Origin: Lachnospiraceae bacterium
GTDB taxonomy: Bacteria; Bacillota; Clostridia; Lachnospirales; Lachnospiraceae
DNA: 45,429 nt
Direction of reading: 5' to 3'
NCBI GenBank assembly: GCA_900752065.1
Contig: CAADTT010000017.1
Coordinates: 1 to 45,429 of the forward strand
Of this stretch, positions 33,471-40,827 are shown piece by piece. Within the stretch, counting starts at the first letter, position 1; each line of letters opens with the position of its first letter. The notes under the pieces were generated by a model. It saw only the letters and a list, made by a program, of their open reading frames with translations. It was not told the DNA's origin and did not search any database. Both the position numbers and the translations under genes were made by a program.

Positions 33471-34706
33471 ATGCAGAAAAGAAAAACAGTAGTTCTGGGC
33501 GTGACAGGCAGCATAGCGGCATATAAGATTGCAAATCTGGCAAGTATGCTGGTGAAGCGGTCCTGTGAGGTCCATGTGATCATGACAAAAAATGCTACAA
33601 ATTTTATTAATCCGATCACCTTCGAGACACTGACGGGACATAAGTGCCTGGTGGACACATTTGACAGGAATTTTGAGTTCAGCGTGGAGCATGTGGCTCT
33701 GGCGAAGCAGGCGGATGTGGTGCTGATAGCGCCTGCCACGGCAAATGTGATCGCAAAGATGGCTTACGGCCTGGCGGATGATATGCTGACAACGACGATC
33801 CTCGCCTGCACCTGCAAAAAAATCGTAGCGCCGGCTATGAATACCAGGATGTACCGGAATGAGATCGTGCAGAAGAATCTTCATACTCTGAAGGATGGCG
33901 GCTTCGAGGTGATTGACCCGGCGGTGGGAATGCTGGCCTGCGGCGATGTGGGAGATGGAAAGATGCCGGAACCGGAGGTCCTGCTGGATTATCTTCTAAA
34001 GGAAATTTCTCATGAAAAGGATATGGAAGGACAGAAGGTGCTGGTGACAGCGGGGCCGACGGTAGAGGCGATCGATCCGGTGCGCTATATCACGAACCAT
34101 TCCACGGGAAAGATGGGGTATGCCCTGGCGAAGATCTGTATGCTGCGGGGAGCAGAAGTCACGCTGGTGACAGGGCCGACGGCGCTGAAAAAGCCGCCCT
34201 TTGTGAAAGTGGTGGAGATTTCCAGTGCGAAAGAGATGTTCGAGGCGGTCACAGACCGGGCGGCAAAGCAGGATATTATCGTGAAGGCGGCGGCTGTGGC
34301 AGATTACCGTCCCCGCACCGTGAGTGTGGAGAAGGTGAAAAAGTCCGGGCAGAGCCTGACGCTGGAGCTGGAAAAGACGGATGATATCTTAAAATATCTG
34401 GGGGCGCATAAGGCGCCGGGGCAGTTCCTCTGCGGATTCTCTATGGAAACGGAGAATATGCTGGAAAACTCCAGGGCAAAATTAGAAAAGAAAAATCTCG
34501 ATATGGTAGTGGCAAATAATCTGAAGCAGGCGGGGGCGGGCTTCGGCACGGACACCAACATCATAACCATGATCACAGGAGAGGAAGAAATCAGTCTGGA
34601 GCTGATGAGCAAGGAGGAGGCGGCGGAGAGGATCGTGGATCAGATCCTCAGGATGAAAAAGAATTCGAAGATGCGGCAGAGAATGCCAGGGGAGGAAATA
34701 CGATGA
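33471..34706 (+). CDS. coaBC: Phosphopantothenoylcysteine decarboxylase/synthetase
   Basis: A 411-residue bifunctional enzyme (also called Dfp) for two steps of CoA synthesis. It joins cysteine to 4'-phosphopantothenate (CoaB) and decarboxylates the product (CoaC). The N-terminal flavoprotein CoaC part has GVTGSIAAYKIANLASML, active-site H74 (SVEHVALAK), PAMNTRMY, and C157 in MLACGDVG. The C-terminal CoaB part has VTAGPTVEAIDPVRYITN, STGKMGYALA, and KAAAVADYRP. Length and order are normal. It ends with a 4-bp ATGA overlap with a small coupled gene and is divergent from the ECF S/coaX genes. Confidence 0.96.
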   Translation: MQKRKTVVLGVTGSIAAYKIANLASMLVKRSCEVHVIMTKNATNFINPITFETLTGHKCLVDTFDRNFEFSVEHVALAKQADVVLIAPATANVIAKMAYGLADDMLTTTILACTCKKIVAPAMNTRMYRNEIVQKNLHTLKDGGFEVIDPAVGMLACGDVGDGKMPEPEVLLDYLLKEISHEKDMEGQKVLVTAGPTVEAIDPVRYITNHSTGKMGYALAKICMLRGAEVTLVTGPTALKKPPFVKVVEISSAKEMFEAVTDRAAKQDIIVKAAAVADYRPRTVSVEKVKKSGQSLTLELEKTDDILKYLGAHKAPGQFLCGFSMETENMLENSRAKLEKKNLDMVVANNLKQAGAGFGTDTNIITMITGEEEISLELMSKEEAAERIVDQILRMKKNSKMRQRMPGEEIR

Positions 34707-34930
34707 AATGCTATGAGACGGTATGGGAAATTTTTAACAAGTGTTCGAATAACCAGATGCGGGATGTGTTTATCGAGGAGATCGAGACGGATGATATCGA
34801 GAGCTTTCTGAACCAGAAATTCAAAGGAAAGGAAGTTACCTTCGAGAAAAGCATCCTGGAGGACGGCACGATCGTGTATGATATTCTGGCGTCGGGGATT
34901 AAGCAGAGGTATTCGTTTACCGAGATTTAG
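34703..34930 (+). CDS. Small protein coupled to coaBC, unknown
   Basis: A 75-residue acidic soluble protein starting KCYETVWEIFNKC and ending SGIKQRYSFTEI. Its ATG overlaps the coaBC stop (ATGA), so it is translated by coupling. I do not recognise a family or motif. The tight linkage suggests a conserved role with CoaBC or the following K+ transporter, but this is positional inference. Confidence 0.6.
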   Translation: MKCYETVWEIFNKCSNNQMRDVFIEEIETDDIESFLNQKFKGKEVTFEKSILEDGTIVYDILASGIKQRYSFTEI

Positions 34931-34999
34931 TACAAAAGCTTTGCCTGCGGCGCGGACTGCCGTATAGCCGAAAGATGCTGCAGGCGGGAAAGGGATATT

Positions 35000-36352
35000 A
35001 TGAGAAAAAAAATTAGAAACTGGATCAATCGCCAATCCAGGGTGCAGATCATCGGGCTGGGATTTTTTTGTCTGATCCTGTTGGGGACCTGTCTGTTGCT
35101 GCTGCCCTTTTCCGCACGGCAGGGGCAGACCACCACATTTGCAGATGCACTGTTTACAGCCACTTCCGCCACCTGCGTGACCGGGCTCGTGCGGGTGGAC
35201 ACTTATACCCACTGGAGCCTGTTCGGTCAGATCGTGATACTGTTGTTGATCCAGATCGGAGGACTGGGCTTTATGACCATCAGCGTCCTGTTTTCCCTCG
35301 CCCTGAAGCGGAAGATCGGGCTGCGGGAGAGGGGGCTGATTTCGGAGAGCGTGAATGCGATCCAGGTGGGAGGCATCATCCATCTGGCGAAAAAGATCCT
35401 TCTGGGAACTATTTTAGTGGAAGGGACGGGGGCGGTGCTGCTGTCCATCCGGTTCTGCGGGGAGCTGGGATTTGCCCGGGGCGTTTATTACGGTATCTTT
35501 CATGCCATATCTGCCTTCTGCAATGCGGGCTTTGACCTGATGGGATTCCAGGGGGAATATTCCTCTCTGGTCAGCTATTCGGGGGACTGGCTGGTAAATC
35601 TGACCATCGTTTCGCTGATCGTCATCGGGGGCATCGGTTTTATCGTGTGGGATGATGTAACAAAGCATGGGATACATCTGAAAAAGTACAGGGTACATTC
35701 AAAGATCGTGCTGACAGCCAGCGCGGTGCTGATGTTTGGCGGCGCTCTTTTATTTTATTTGTTTGAGGCTGATAACCTGGCGAAAGGGATGGGACCGGGG
35801 GAGGCATTTCTCACCTGTCTCTTTGATGCTGTCACGCCCAGGACGGCGGGATTTAACACGACAGACATCGCTGCTCTGACAGACAGCAGCAAGCTTTTAA
35901 GCGTGATTTTGATGTTTATCGGAGGAAGCCCCGGCTCTACGGCAGGCGGTATTAAGACTACGACGGTCGTGGTGCTGCTCCTCTATGTGCGGGCAAATAT
36001 CAAGCGCACCCGCGGCGTAAATATCTTTAAAAGAAGAATTGACGACGATGCGATTAAGAGGGCCAGTGCGGTGGCGACGACAAATCTGCTGTTGGCGCTG
36101 ACAGCTACGCTGCTGATCTGCGGAAACCAGAGCCTTGACCTGCGGGACGTACTTCTGGAAACCTTTTCCGCCATCAGCACGGTGGGAATGTCCACAGGGA
36201 TCACCAGGGAGCTGACGCTCGTTTCCCAGCTTGCGATTGTTGTCCTGATGTACTGCGGAAGGGTGGGAAGCCTGTCGATGGCGCTGTCCTTCTCGGAAAA
36301 GAAAAAGATTTCTCCGTATGAGCTGCCGGAGGAGAAAATACTGATTGGCTGA
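35000..36352 (+). CDS. ktrB: Potassium uptake channel subunit (TrkH/KtrB family)
   Basis: A 450-residue membrane protein of the Trk/Ktr/HKT family. The four pore-loop repeats with filter glycines are readable: ATSATCVTGL, SAFCNAGFDLMG, VTPRTAGFN, and STVGMSTG. It moves K+ (usually with Na+) inward and normally needs the cytoplasmic RCK ring KtrA/TrkA; none is adjacent in this window. AAAGGGAT precedes ATG 35000. The next gene follows after 21 bp. Confidence 0.88.
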   Translation: MRKKIRNWINRQSRVQIIGLGFFCLILLGTCLLLLPFSARQGQTTTFADALFTATSATCVTGLVRVDTYTHWSLFGQIVILLLIQIGGLGFMTISVLFSLALKRKIGLRERGLISESVNAIQVGGIIHLAKKILLGTILVEGTGAVLLSIRFCGELGFARGVYYGIFHAISAFCNAGFDLMGFQGEYSSLVSYSGDWLVNLTIVSLIVIGGIGFIVWDDVTKHGIHLKKYRVHSKIVLTASAVLMFGGALLFYLFEADNLAKGMGPGEAFLTCLFDAVTPRTAGFNTTDIAALTDSSKLLSVILMFIGGSPGSTAGGIKTTTVVVLLLYVRANIKRTRGVNIFKRRIDDDAIKRASAVATTNLLLALTATLLICGNQSLDLRDVLLETFSAISTVGMSTGITRELTLVSQLAIVVLMYCGRVGSLSMALSFSEKKKISPYELPEEKILIG

Positions 36353-36373
36353 CGGCGGCGCAGGAGGATAGGT

Positions 36374-37522
36374 ATGGAGATCAAGATTAAAAATAAGAGA
36401 ACGTTACTGCTGATCATTACGTTTGCGATCCTGCTTTACTGGGGTGTGGAGCATCTGGAGACGATTCTTGGAGTGGCAGGAAAGCTGCTTGGCATCCTGT
36501 TCCCGTTTCTGCTGGGCGGGGCGATTGCTTTTGTAGTCAATGTACCTATGAAAAATATTGAACGGATGCTGAAGCCGGCATTCAGGGGGAAGCGGCTGCT
36601 GCTGAGGGCGGTGAGTATTTTCCTGAGCTTTCTGATGGCGATTGGAATCATAGCTTTTGTGGTGATGATGGTCATTCCGGAGGTGGTGGACACCATGACC
36701 CAGATCAATGCGGGAATTCCGCAGTTTTTGGACAAGGTCAATGCGTGGCTGCTGGATCTGACGAAGAATTATCCGGATATCAAGGACTTCCTGATGTCCT
36801 TTGAGCTGAACTGGGCGGACATTACCAAAAAGGCGCTGGATATGCTGCAAAATGCGGCGGGAAATGTTGTAAGCTCTACCTGGGGATTTACGACCTCTGT
36901 GATCGGAGGCATCACCTCTGCGGCAGTGGGGTTCATCTTTTCTATTTATGTGCTGGCGGAGAAGGAAAAGCTGGCGATGCAGTTTCGGAAGATCATTTAC
37001 GCATATTTGCCGGAGCCTGTGGTGATGCACATATTAAAGGTGGGGCGGCTGGCAAGCCGGACGTTTGCGGGTTTCATTTCCGGGCAGTGTACGGAGGCGG
37101 TGGTCTTCGGCCTGCTCTGCTATACAGCGATGGTGATTTTCCGCTTCCCATATGCGGCATGTGTTTCCGTGCTGATTGGATTTATGACATTGCTGCCTGT
37201 GGTGGGAGCATTTCTCGGCACAGCCCTGGGAGCGCTGCTGATCATGGTGAACAGTCCGATCAAGGCCCTGTGGTTTATCATCATGATCATGGTACTGCAG
37301 CAGATCGATGGAAATCTGATTTACCCGCGCATCGTTGGAAATTCTGTGGGTCTGCCGAGTCTCTGGGTTCTTGCGGCAGTCACGGTAGGAGGCAGCCTGA
37401 TGGGAGTCGTGGGTATGCTGGTCTTTGTCCCGCTGGTGTCCGTCTTCTACGCTCTTTTCCGGGAGAATGTGTATAAAAAACTGGAAAAGAAGAAAATCAC
37501 ACAGGAGATGCTGGAGAGATAG
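36374..37522 (+). CDS. AI-2E family (UPF0118) permease
   Basis: A 382-residue membrane protein with about seven to eight hydrophobic segments and a soluble middle, the form of the AI-2 exporter family. Characteristic pieces are GGAIAFVVNVPMKNIE near the N-terminus and DGNLIYPRIVGNSVGLP near the C-terminus. Family members include autoinducer-2 exporters and Na+/H+ antiporters, so the substrate is open. AGGAGG precedes ATG 36374, and the gene is probably co-transcribed with ktrB. A strong tRNA promoter begins shortly after its stop. Confidence 0.85.
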   Translation: MEIKIKNKRTLLLIITFAILLYWGVEHLETILGVAGKLLGILFPFLLGGAIAFVVNVPMKNIERMLKPAFRGKRLLLRAVSIFLSFLMAIGIIAFVVMMVIPEVVDTMTQINAGIPQFLDKVNAWLLDLTKNYPDIKDFLMSFELNWADITKKALDMLQNAAGNVVSSTWGFTTSVIGGITSAAVGFIFSIYVLAEKEKLAMQFRKIIYAYLPEPVVMHILKVGRLASRTFAGFISGQCTEAVVFGLLCYTAMVIFRFPYAACVSVLIGFMTLLPVVGAFLGTALGALLIMVNSPIKALWFIIMIMVLQQIDGNLIYPRIVGNSVGLPSLWVLAAVTVGGSLMGVVGMLVFVPLVSVFYALFRENVYKKLEKKKITQEMLER

Positions 37523-37540
37523 AAAAAATGAAAAAAATGC

Positions 37541-37570
37541 TTGACATTTCCGGACGGATAATAGTATAAT
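37541..37570 (+). promoter_or_regulatory. tRNA promoter
   Basis: Consensus TTGACA (37541-37546) and TATAAT (37565-37570) with 18-bp spacing, 32 bp before tRNA-Val. Confidence 0.85.
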
Positions 37571-37602
37571 GGCTAAGCAGTCCGGAAGTGGACAAAGCAA
37601 AT

Positions 37603-37675
37603 GGGATCTTAGCTCAGCTGGGAGAGCATCTGCCTTACAAGCAGAGGGTCATAGGTTCGAGCCCTATAGGTCCCA
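37603..37675 (+). tRNA. tRNA-Val (anticodon TAC)
   Basis: A 73-nt cloverleaf. Acceptor GGGATCT pairs with AGGTCCC, the D arm is AGCTCAGCTGGGAGAGC, the anticodon stem TCTGC/GCAGA encloses CTTACAA with anticodon TAC, and the T arm is GGTTCGAGCC. CCA is not encoded. Confidence 0.95.
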
Positions 37676-37693
37676 TTTCAATCAAAATCATAT

Positions 37694-37767
37694 GGCGGAA
37701 TAGCTCAGTTGGCTAGAGCATACGGTTCATACCCGTAGTGTCGAGAGTTCGAATCTCCCTTCCGCTA
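37694..37767 (+). tRNA. tRNA-Met (anticodon CAT, elongator type)
   Basis: A 74-nt cloverleaf. Acceptor GGCGGAA pairs with TTCCGCT (G-T at 1-72) and anticodon stem TACGG/CCGTA encloses TTCATAC. It lacks the three G-C pairs of an initiator anticodon stem, so it is elongator Met; a lysidine-modified Ile tRNA is a less likely alternative. Confidence 0.92.
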
Positions 37768-37772
37768 CTAGA

Positions 37773-37813
37773 GAAGCCGAGAGATGTTAGCAGCATTTCG
37801 CGGTTTCTTTTTT
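37773..37813 (+). terminator. tRNA operon terminator
   Basis: GAAGCCG(A)GAGATG pairs with CATTTCGCGGTTTC (37794-37807), followed by a T run that is also the left flank of repeat C. Confidence 0.75.
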
Positions 37814-37862
37814 GTATCACAGGAAACTTCCTTCCCTATGATACAAAACGCTCCGGGAGGAG
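37809..37862. repeat. Palindromic repeat, family C (copy 1)
   Basis: TTTTTGTATCACAGG (37809-37823) faces CCTATGATACAAAA (37835-37848), followed by CGCTCCGGGAGGA. Copy 2 at 39997-40052 has the same stem and tail. A GCGGGCTTGCCCGCTTTGT tract at about 37867-37885 also has a counterpart near 40142-40160. Confidence 0.75.
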
Positions 37863-37997
37863 CTGATGCGGGCTTGCCCGCTTTGTCCCGTGTGCGGGCG
37901 GCAAGCAGAACGCTGTGCCTGCACGGGTACTTAACGAACGCCGCAAGCAGCACAACGGTTTTGAAGTAATGAAAAAAGGATAAAGGAGTACAGAGTC

Positions 37998-39479
37998 ATG
38001 CCGGTATTTGATTTCAGCAACACAACAGAAAAGAAAAAAGAGACAGTGTGTACCTATGCAACCTTTCGTTCCGACGAAGATACAGCTTCGGCAGAAAAGC
38101 CCATACTGATCCTGGACAACCGGGAGAAAAAATGGAAACATCATTCCTGCGGTATGTTTGGAAATCCTGACAAGCGGACGGCATTTGAGTTTAAGGAAGA
38201 GGAAGGGGACTTCAGCGCAGATATTCTGCGGATTGACAGCCGTTTTGTGAGCCTGATCCAATGGCTGGGTGAGAACCGTATCAATGTGCGTCTCTCCGGC
38301 GCGAACCGGGAAGACGGCTATGCCGTATATAAGATTCGGGAGATCGCCTTTGGGGGAGGGACAAAGCTTTCGGCTGAAGACGGATTTCTTCAGTTTATGA
38401 TCGAAAGACTTCTGGCGAGCAATCCGCCTTCGGAGGAACAGGAAGATGAAGATAAGGAAGAAACGGGGGATTGCATGAAACTTACCAGTCTCCAGAGTAT
38501 CACGGACTTTATCACCTGTGCAGGAAGAACGCTGCCCGATAATATCCAGCTCTGGGCGAGAAGAAATCTCGCGGTGGCCCGTTCCCGTGAAGTGACGCCG
38601 GAGGAGCGCCGCCATGCACAGCGTGCCCTTTCTATTATGATGAATATCCAGTGGAAGCACAATTATTTTGAATCCATCGATCCGGTAGAAGCGAGAAGAA
38701 TTTTGGATGAAGAGCTTTACGGAATGGAGAGGGTAAAGCAGAGGATCATAGAGACGATTATACAGATCAACCGGACGCATACGCTTCCGGCCTATGGATT
38801 GCTTCTGGTGGGTCCGGCCGGGACTGGAAAATCCCAGATTGCCTATGCGGTAGCGCGAATTTTAAAGCTGCCCTGGACAACGCTGGATATGAGCTCGATC
38901 AACGATCCGGAGCAGCTTACAGGAAGCTCCCGTATTTATGCAAATGCGAAGCCGGGAATCATTATGGAAGCGTTTTCAGCGGCGGGAGAGTCAAATCTGG
39001 TGTTTATCATCAATGAGCTGGACAAGGCAGCCGGAAAGGAAAATGGAAATCCGGCGGATGTTTTGCTGACGCTTCTGGATAACCTTGGTTTTACGGACAA
39101 TTATATCGAGTGCATGATTCCGACGGTGGGGGTTTATCCAATTGCTACTGCTAACGATAAGGAACAGATCAGCGCTCCGCTGATGTCCCGCTTTGCGGTG
39201 ATCGAACTGCCGGATTACACGCCGGAAGAGAAAAAGATCATTTTTTCCAGATATGCATTGCCGAAGGTACTGAAACGCATGGGGCTGCGGGCGGAGGAAT
39301 GTGTGGTGACAGAGGAAGCGCTGGAGGTTGTGATAGAGAAATACATAGACACGACAGGGATCCGTGATCTGGAGCAGGCGGCGGAGCATATGGCGGCAAA
39401 CGCGCTCTACCAGATTGAGATTAACCACGTTTCTTCTGTTACCTTTGATGCTGCTATGGCGCGGAGGGTTCTTGCGTAG
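37998..39479 (+). CDS. Lon-like AAA+ ATPase without protease domain
   Basis: A 493-residue protein. Residues ~1-190 are an unfamiliar N-terminal region. From ~230 on there is a Lon-type AAA+ module: LDEELYGMERVKQRI, Walker A GPAGTGKS (272-279), Walker B IINELDK with Asn339 where Lon has Asp and Glu340 kept, sensor 1 in PIATAND, arginine finger in PLMSRF, and sensor 2 in TGIRDLEQ. The protein ends right after the AAA+ small domain; the Ser-Lys protease domain of Lon is absent. So it should bind ATP and remodel proteins but not cut them, and the Walker B change may slow hydrolysis. AAGGAG precedes ATG 37998. It seems monocistronic. Confidence 0.82.
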   Translation: MPVFDFSNTTEKKKETVCTYATFRSDEDTASAEKPILILDNREKKWKHHSCGMFGNPDKRTAFEFKEEEGDFSADILRIDSRFVSLIQWLGENRINVRLSGANREDGYAVYKIREIAFGGGTKLSAEDGFLQFMIERLLASNPPSEEQEDEDKEETGDCMKLTSLQSITDFITCAGRTLPDNIQLWARRNLAVARSREVTPEERRHAQRALSIMMNIQWKHNYFESIDPVEARRILDEELYGMERVKQRIIETIIQINRTHTLPAYGLLLVGPAGTGKSQIAYAVARILKLPWTTLDMSSINDPEQLTGSSRIYANAKPGIIMEAFSAAGESNLVFIINELDKAAGKENGNPADVLLTLLDNLGFTDNYIECMIPTVGVYPIATANDKEQISAPLMSRFAVIELPDYTPEEKKIIFSRYALPKVLKRMGLRAEECVVTEEALEVVIEKYIDTTGIRDLEQAAEHMAANALYQIEINHVSSVTFDAAMARRVLA

Positions 39480-39516
39480 ATTTCTGTCGAAATATGTCGA
39501 TAACGTGTCTAAAATC

Positions 39517-39561
39517 TTAATAAATTATGAATGACATCAGAAATCATTCATAATTTATTAA
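39517..39561. repeat. Perfect 18-bp A/T-rich dyad
   Basis: TTAATAAATTATGAATGA (39517-39534) and its exact complement (39544-39561) with a 9-nt centre, 38 bp after the AAA+ gene and about 105 bp before the lipoprotein. No T run follows on the + strand. It could be a weak terminator or a regulator site for the lipoprotein gene. Confidence 0.6.
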
Positions 39562-39667
39562 TAAAAAACGCAGGGAATTCCAGATTTTGCTGTGCTAATA
39601 TAATCCACGTAGTAAAACAGAGGTACGAAGGATGCAGAGTACCTCAGATTTATGAGGAGGATATATT

Positions 39668-39937
39668 ATGATGAAAAAATTAATGGGATTTGCTGCAATG
39701 GCAGTATTAGCAGGCGCACTGGTAACAGGATGCGGAAACAAGGATGCAGAGACAACAGCAACAACAGATTCAGCAGTAACGACAGAGGCTCCCGCAACGG
39801 AAGCTGCAGCAACGGAGGCAGTTGAGACAGAGGCAGTTGAGACAGAAGAAGCAGCAACAGAGGCAGCAGCAACGGAGGCATCTGAGACAGAATCTCTTAC
39901 CGAGACAGAGGCTCCGACTGAGACGGCAGCAGAATAA
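39668..39937 (+). CDS. Small Glu/Thr/Ala-rich lipoprotein
   Basis: An 89-residue protein with a signal peptide (KKLMGFAAMAVLAGAL) and lipobox LVTGC, so it should be lipid-anchored outside the membrane at the Cys near residue 22. The mature part is low-complexity, built of TEA, ATEA and VETE repeats, with no folded domain visible. Its composition resembles the acidic spacers of the surface proteins at 23-27 kb. GAGGAGG precedes ATG 39668, TATAAT is at 39599-39604, and a strong terminator follows. Function unknown. Confidence 0.75.
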   Translation: MMKKLMGFAAMAVLAGALVTGCGNKDAETTATTDSAVTTEAPATEAAATEAVETEAVETEEAATEAAATEASETESLTETEAPTETAAE

Positions 39938-39956
39938 TTTCATACATGTACATGGC

Positions 39957-40001
39957 AGAACCGCCGCAGAATACAGAGTATTTTGCAGCGGTTCTTTTTT
40001 T
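39957..40001 (+). terminator. Terminator after the lipoprotein gene
   Basis: AGAACCGC (39957-39964) pairs with GCGGTTCT (39988-39995), with inner CGCAGAATAC/GTATTTTGC pairing, then seven T residues shared with repeat C. Confidence 0.85.
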
Positions 40002-40052
40002 GTATCATAGGAAACTTCGTTCCCTATGATACAAAAACGCTCCGCGAGGATG
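39997..40052. repeat. Palindromic repeat, family C (copy 2)
   Basis: TTTTTGTATCATAGG (39997-40011) and CCTATGATACAAAAA (40023-40037) form a perfect 15-bp stem with an 11-nt loop, followed by CGCTCCGCGAGGA. The 341-bp gap (39938-40278) holds this element, the terminator, and a GCGGGCTTGCCGCTTTGT tract near 40142; no gene is seen there. Confidence 0.8.
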
Positions 40053-40205
40053 CACACAGATGCGTAGGGAAGATGCCGCTGGTGCGGCCGCATCTGGCGC
40101 ACAAAGCGTACAAGCCCCTCAAGATTGAGGGGGGAGTTGAGGCGGGCTTGCCGCTTTGTTCTATCATAGAGGCAGGCTGCATAACGGAAAGAGGTTATAA
40201 AATGC

Positions 40206-40234
40206 TTTGCGTAAAAGAAAAAACATGGTATAGT
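40206..40234 (+). promoter_or_regulatory. Promoter of ispF
   Basis: Extended -10 TGGTATAGT (to 40234) with TTTGCG 17 bp upstream (40206-40211), 44 bp before the start codon. Confidence 0.45.
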
Positions 40235-40278
40235 TAAACGGAAAACAAGATGTGTAAAAGAGAGTAAGGAGTATCAAT

Positions 40279-40827
40279 ATGCGTGTAGGAATGGGATATG
40301 ACGTTCATAAATTAACGGCAGGCAGGAAATTGATCCTGGGCGGCGTGGAGATTCCTTATGAAAAAGGACTGCTGGGACATTCGGATGCAGATGTGGCGGT
40401 GCATGCCATCATGGATGCCCTTCTGGGAGCTGCTGCGCTTGGGGATATTGGAAAGCATTTTCCGGACACAGACCCGGCTTATGAAGGAATTTCCAGTATA
40501 GAGCTGCTGCGCCATGTGGGAGAGCTTCTGGATGAGAAAAATTATGTGATAGAAAATATTGATGCGACGATCATCGCCCAGAGGCCAAAGCTCCGTCCGT
40601 ATATCGAAGAGATGGAAAAAAATGTGGCGGAGGCGCTTCAGATCGAGAAAGACCAGGTAAATATCAAGGCGACGACAGAGGAGGGGCTTGGATTTACCGG
40701 AACGGGAGAGGGAATATCAGCGCAGGCCATCTGTGCCCTGATTCCGTTTTTGGACCGGATGGCGGACGACCGGATGGCGGATGGCTGCGGGGGCTGCGGC
40801 GGATGCAGGAGAGCGCATGAAGAGTAG
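40279..40827 (+). CDS. ispF: 2-C-methyl-D-erythritol 2,4-cyclodiphosphate synthase
   Basis: IspF cyclises CDP-methylerythritol 2-phosphate in the non-mevalonate isoprenoid pathway. The core is clear: MGYDVHKL with zinc ligands D8 and H10, GHSDADVAVHAIMDALLGA with the third ligand His, DTDPAYEGISS, and ATTEEGLGFTGTGEGI. At 182 residues it is about 25 longer than the ~157 usual. The extra C-terminal tail contains a RMAD duplication followed by GCGGCGGC (Cys at three positions). The tail overlaps the next gene by 11 bp. AAGGAG precedes ATG 40279. Confidence 0.94.
   Translation: MRVGMGYDVHKLTAGRKLILGGVEIPYEKGLLGHSDADVAVHAIMDALLGAAALGDIGKHFPDTDPAYEGISSIELLRHVGELLDEKNYVIENIDATIIAQRPKLRPYIEEMEKNVAEALQIEKDQVNIKATTEEGLGFTGTGEGISAQAICALIPFLDRMADDRMADGCGGCGGCRRAHEE

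Noticed and set aside
39983..40237. 84-codon open frame between the lipoprotein and ispF
   Set aside because: Starts inside a terminator and consists of repeat-C sequence; no ribosome-binding site or protein-like composition.
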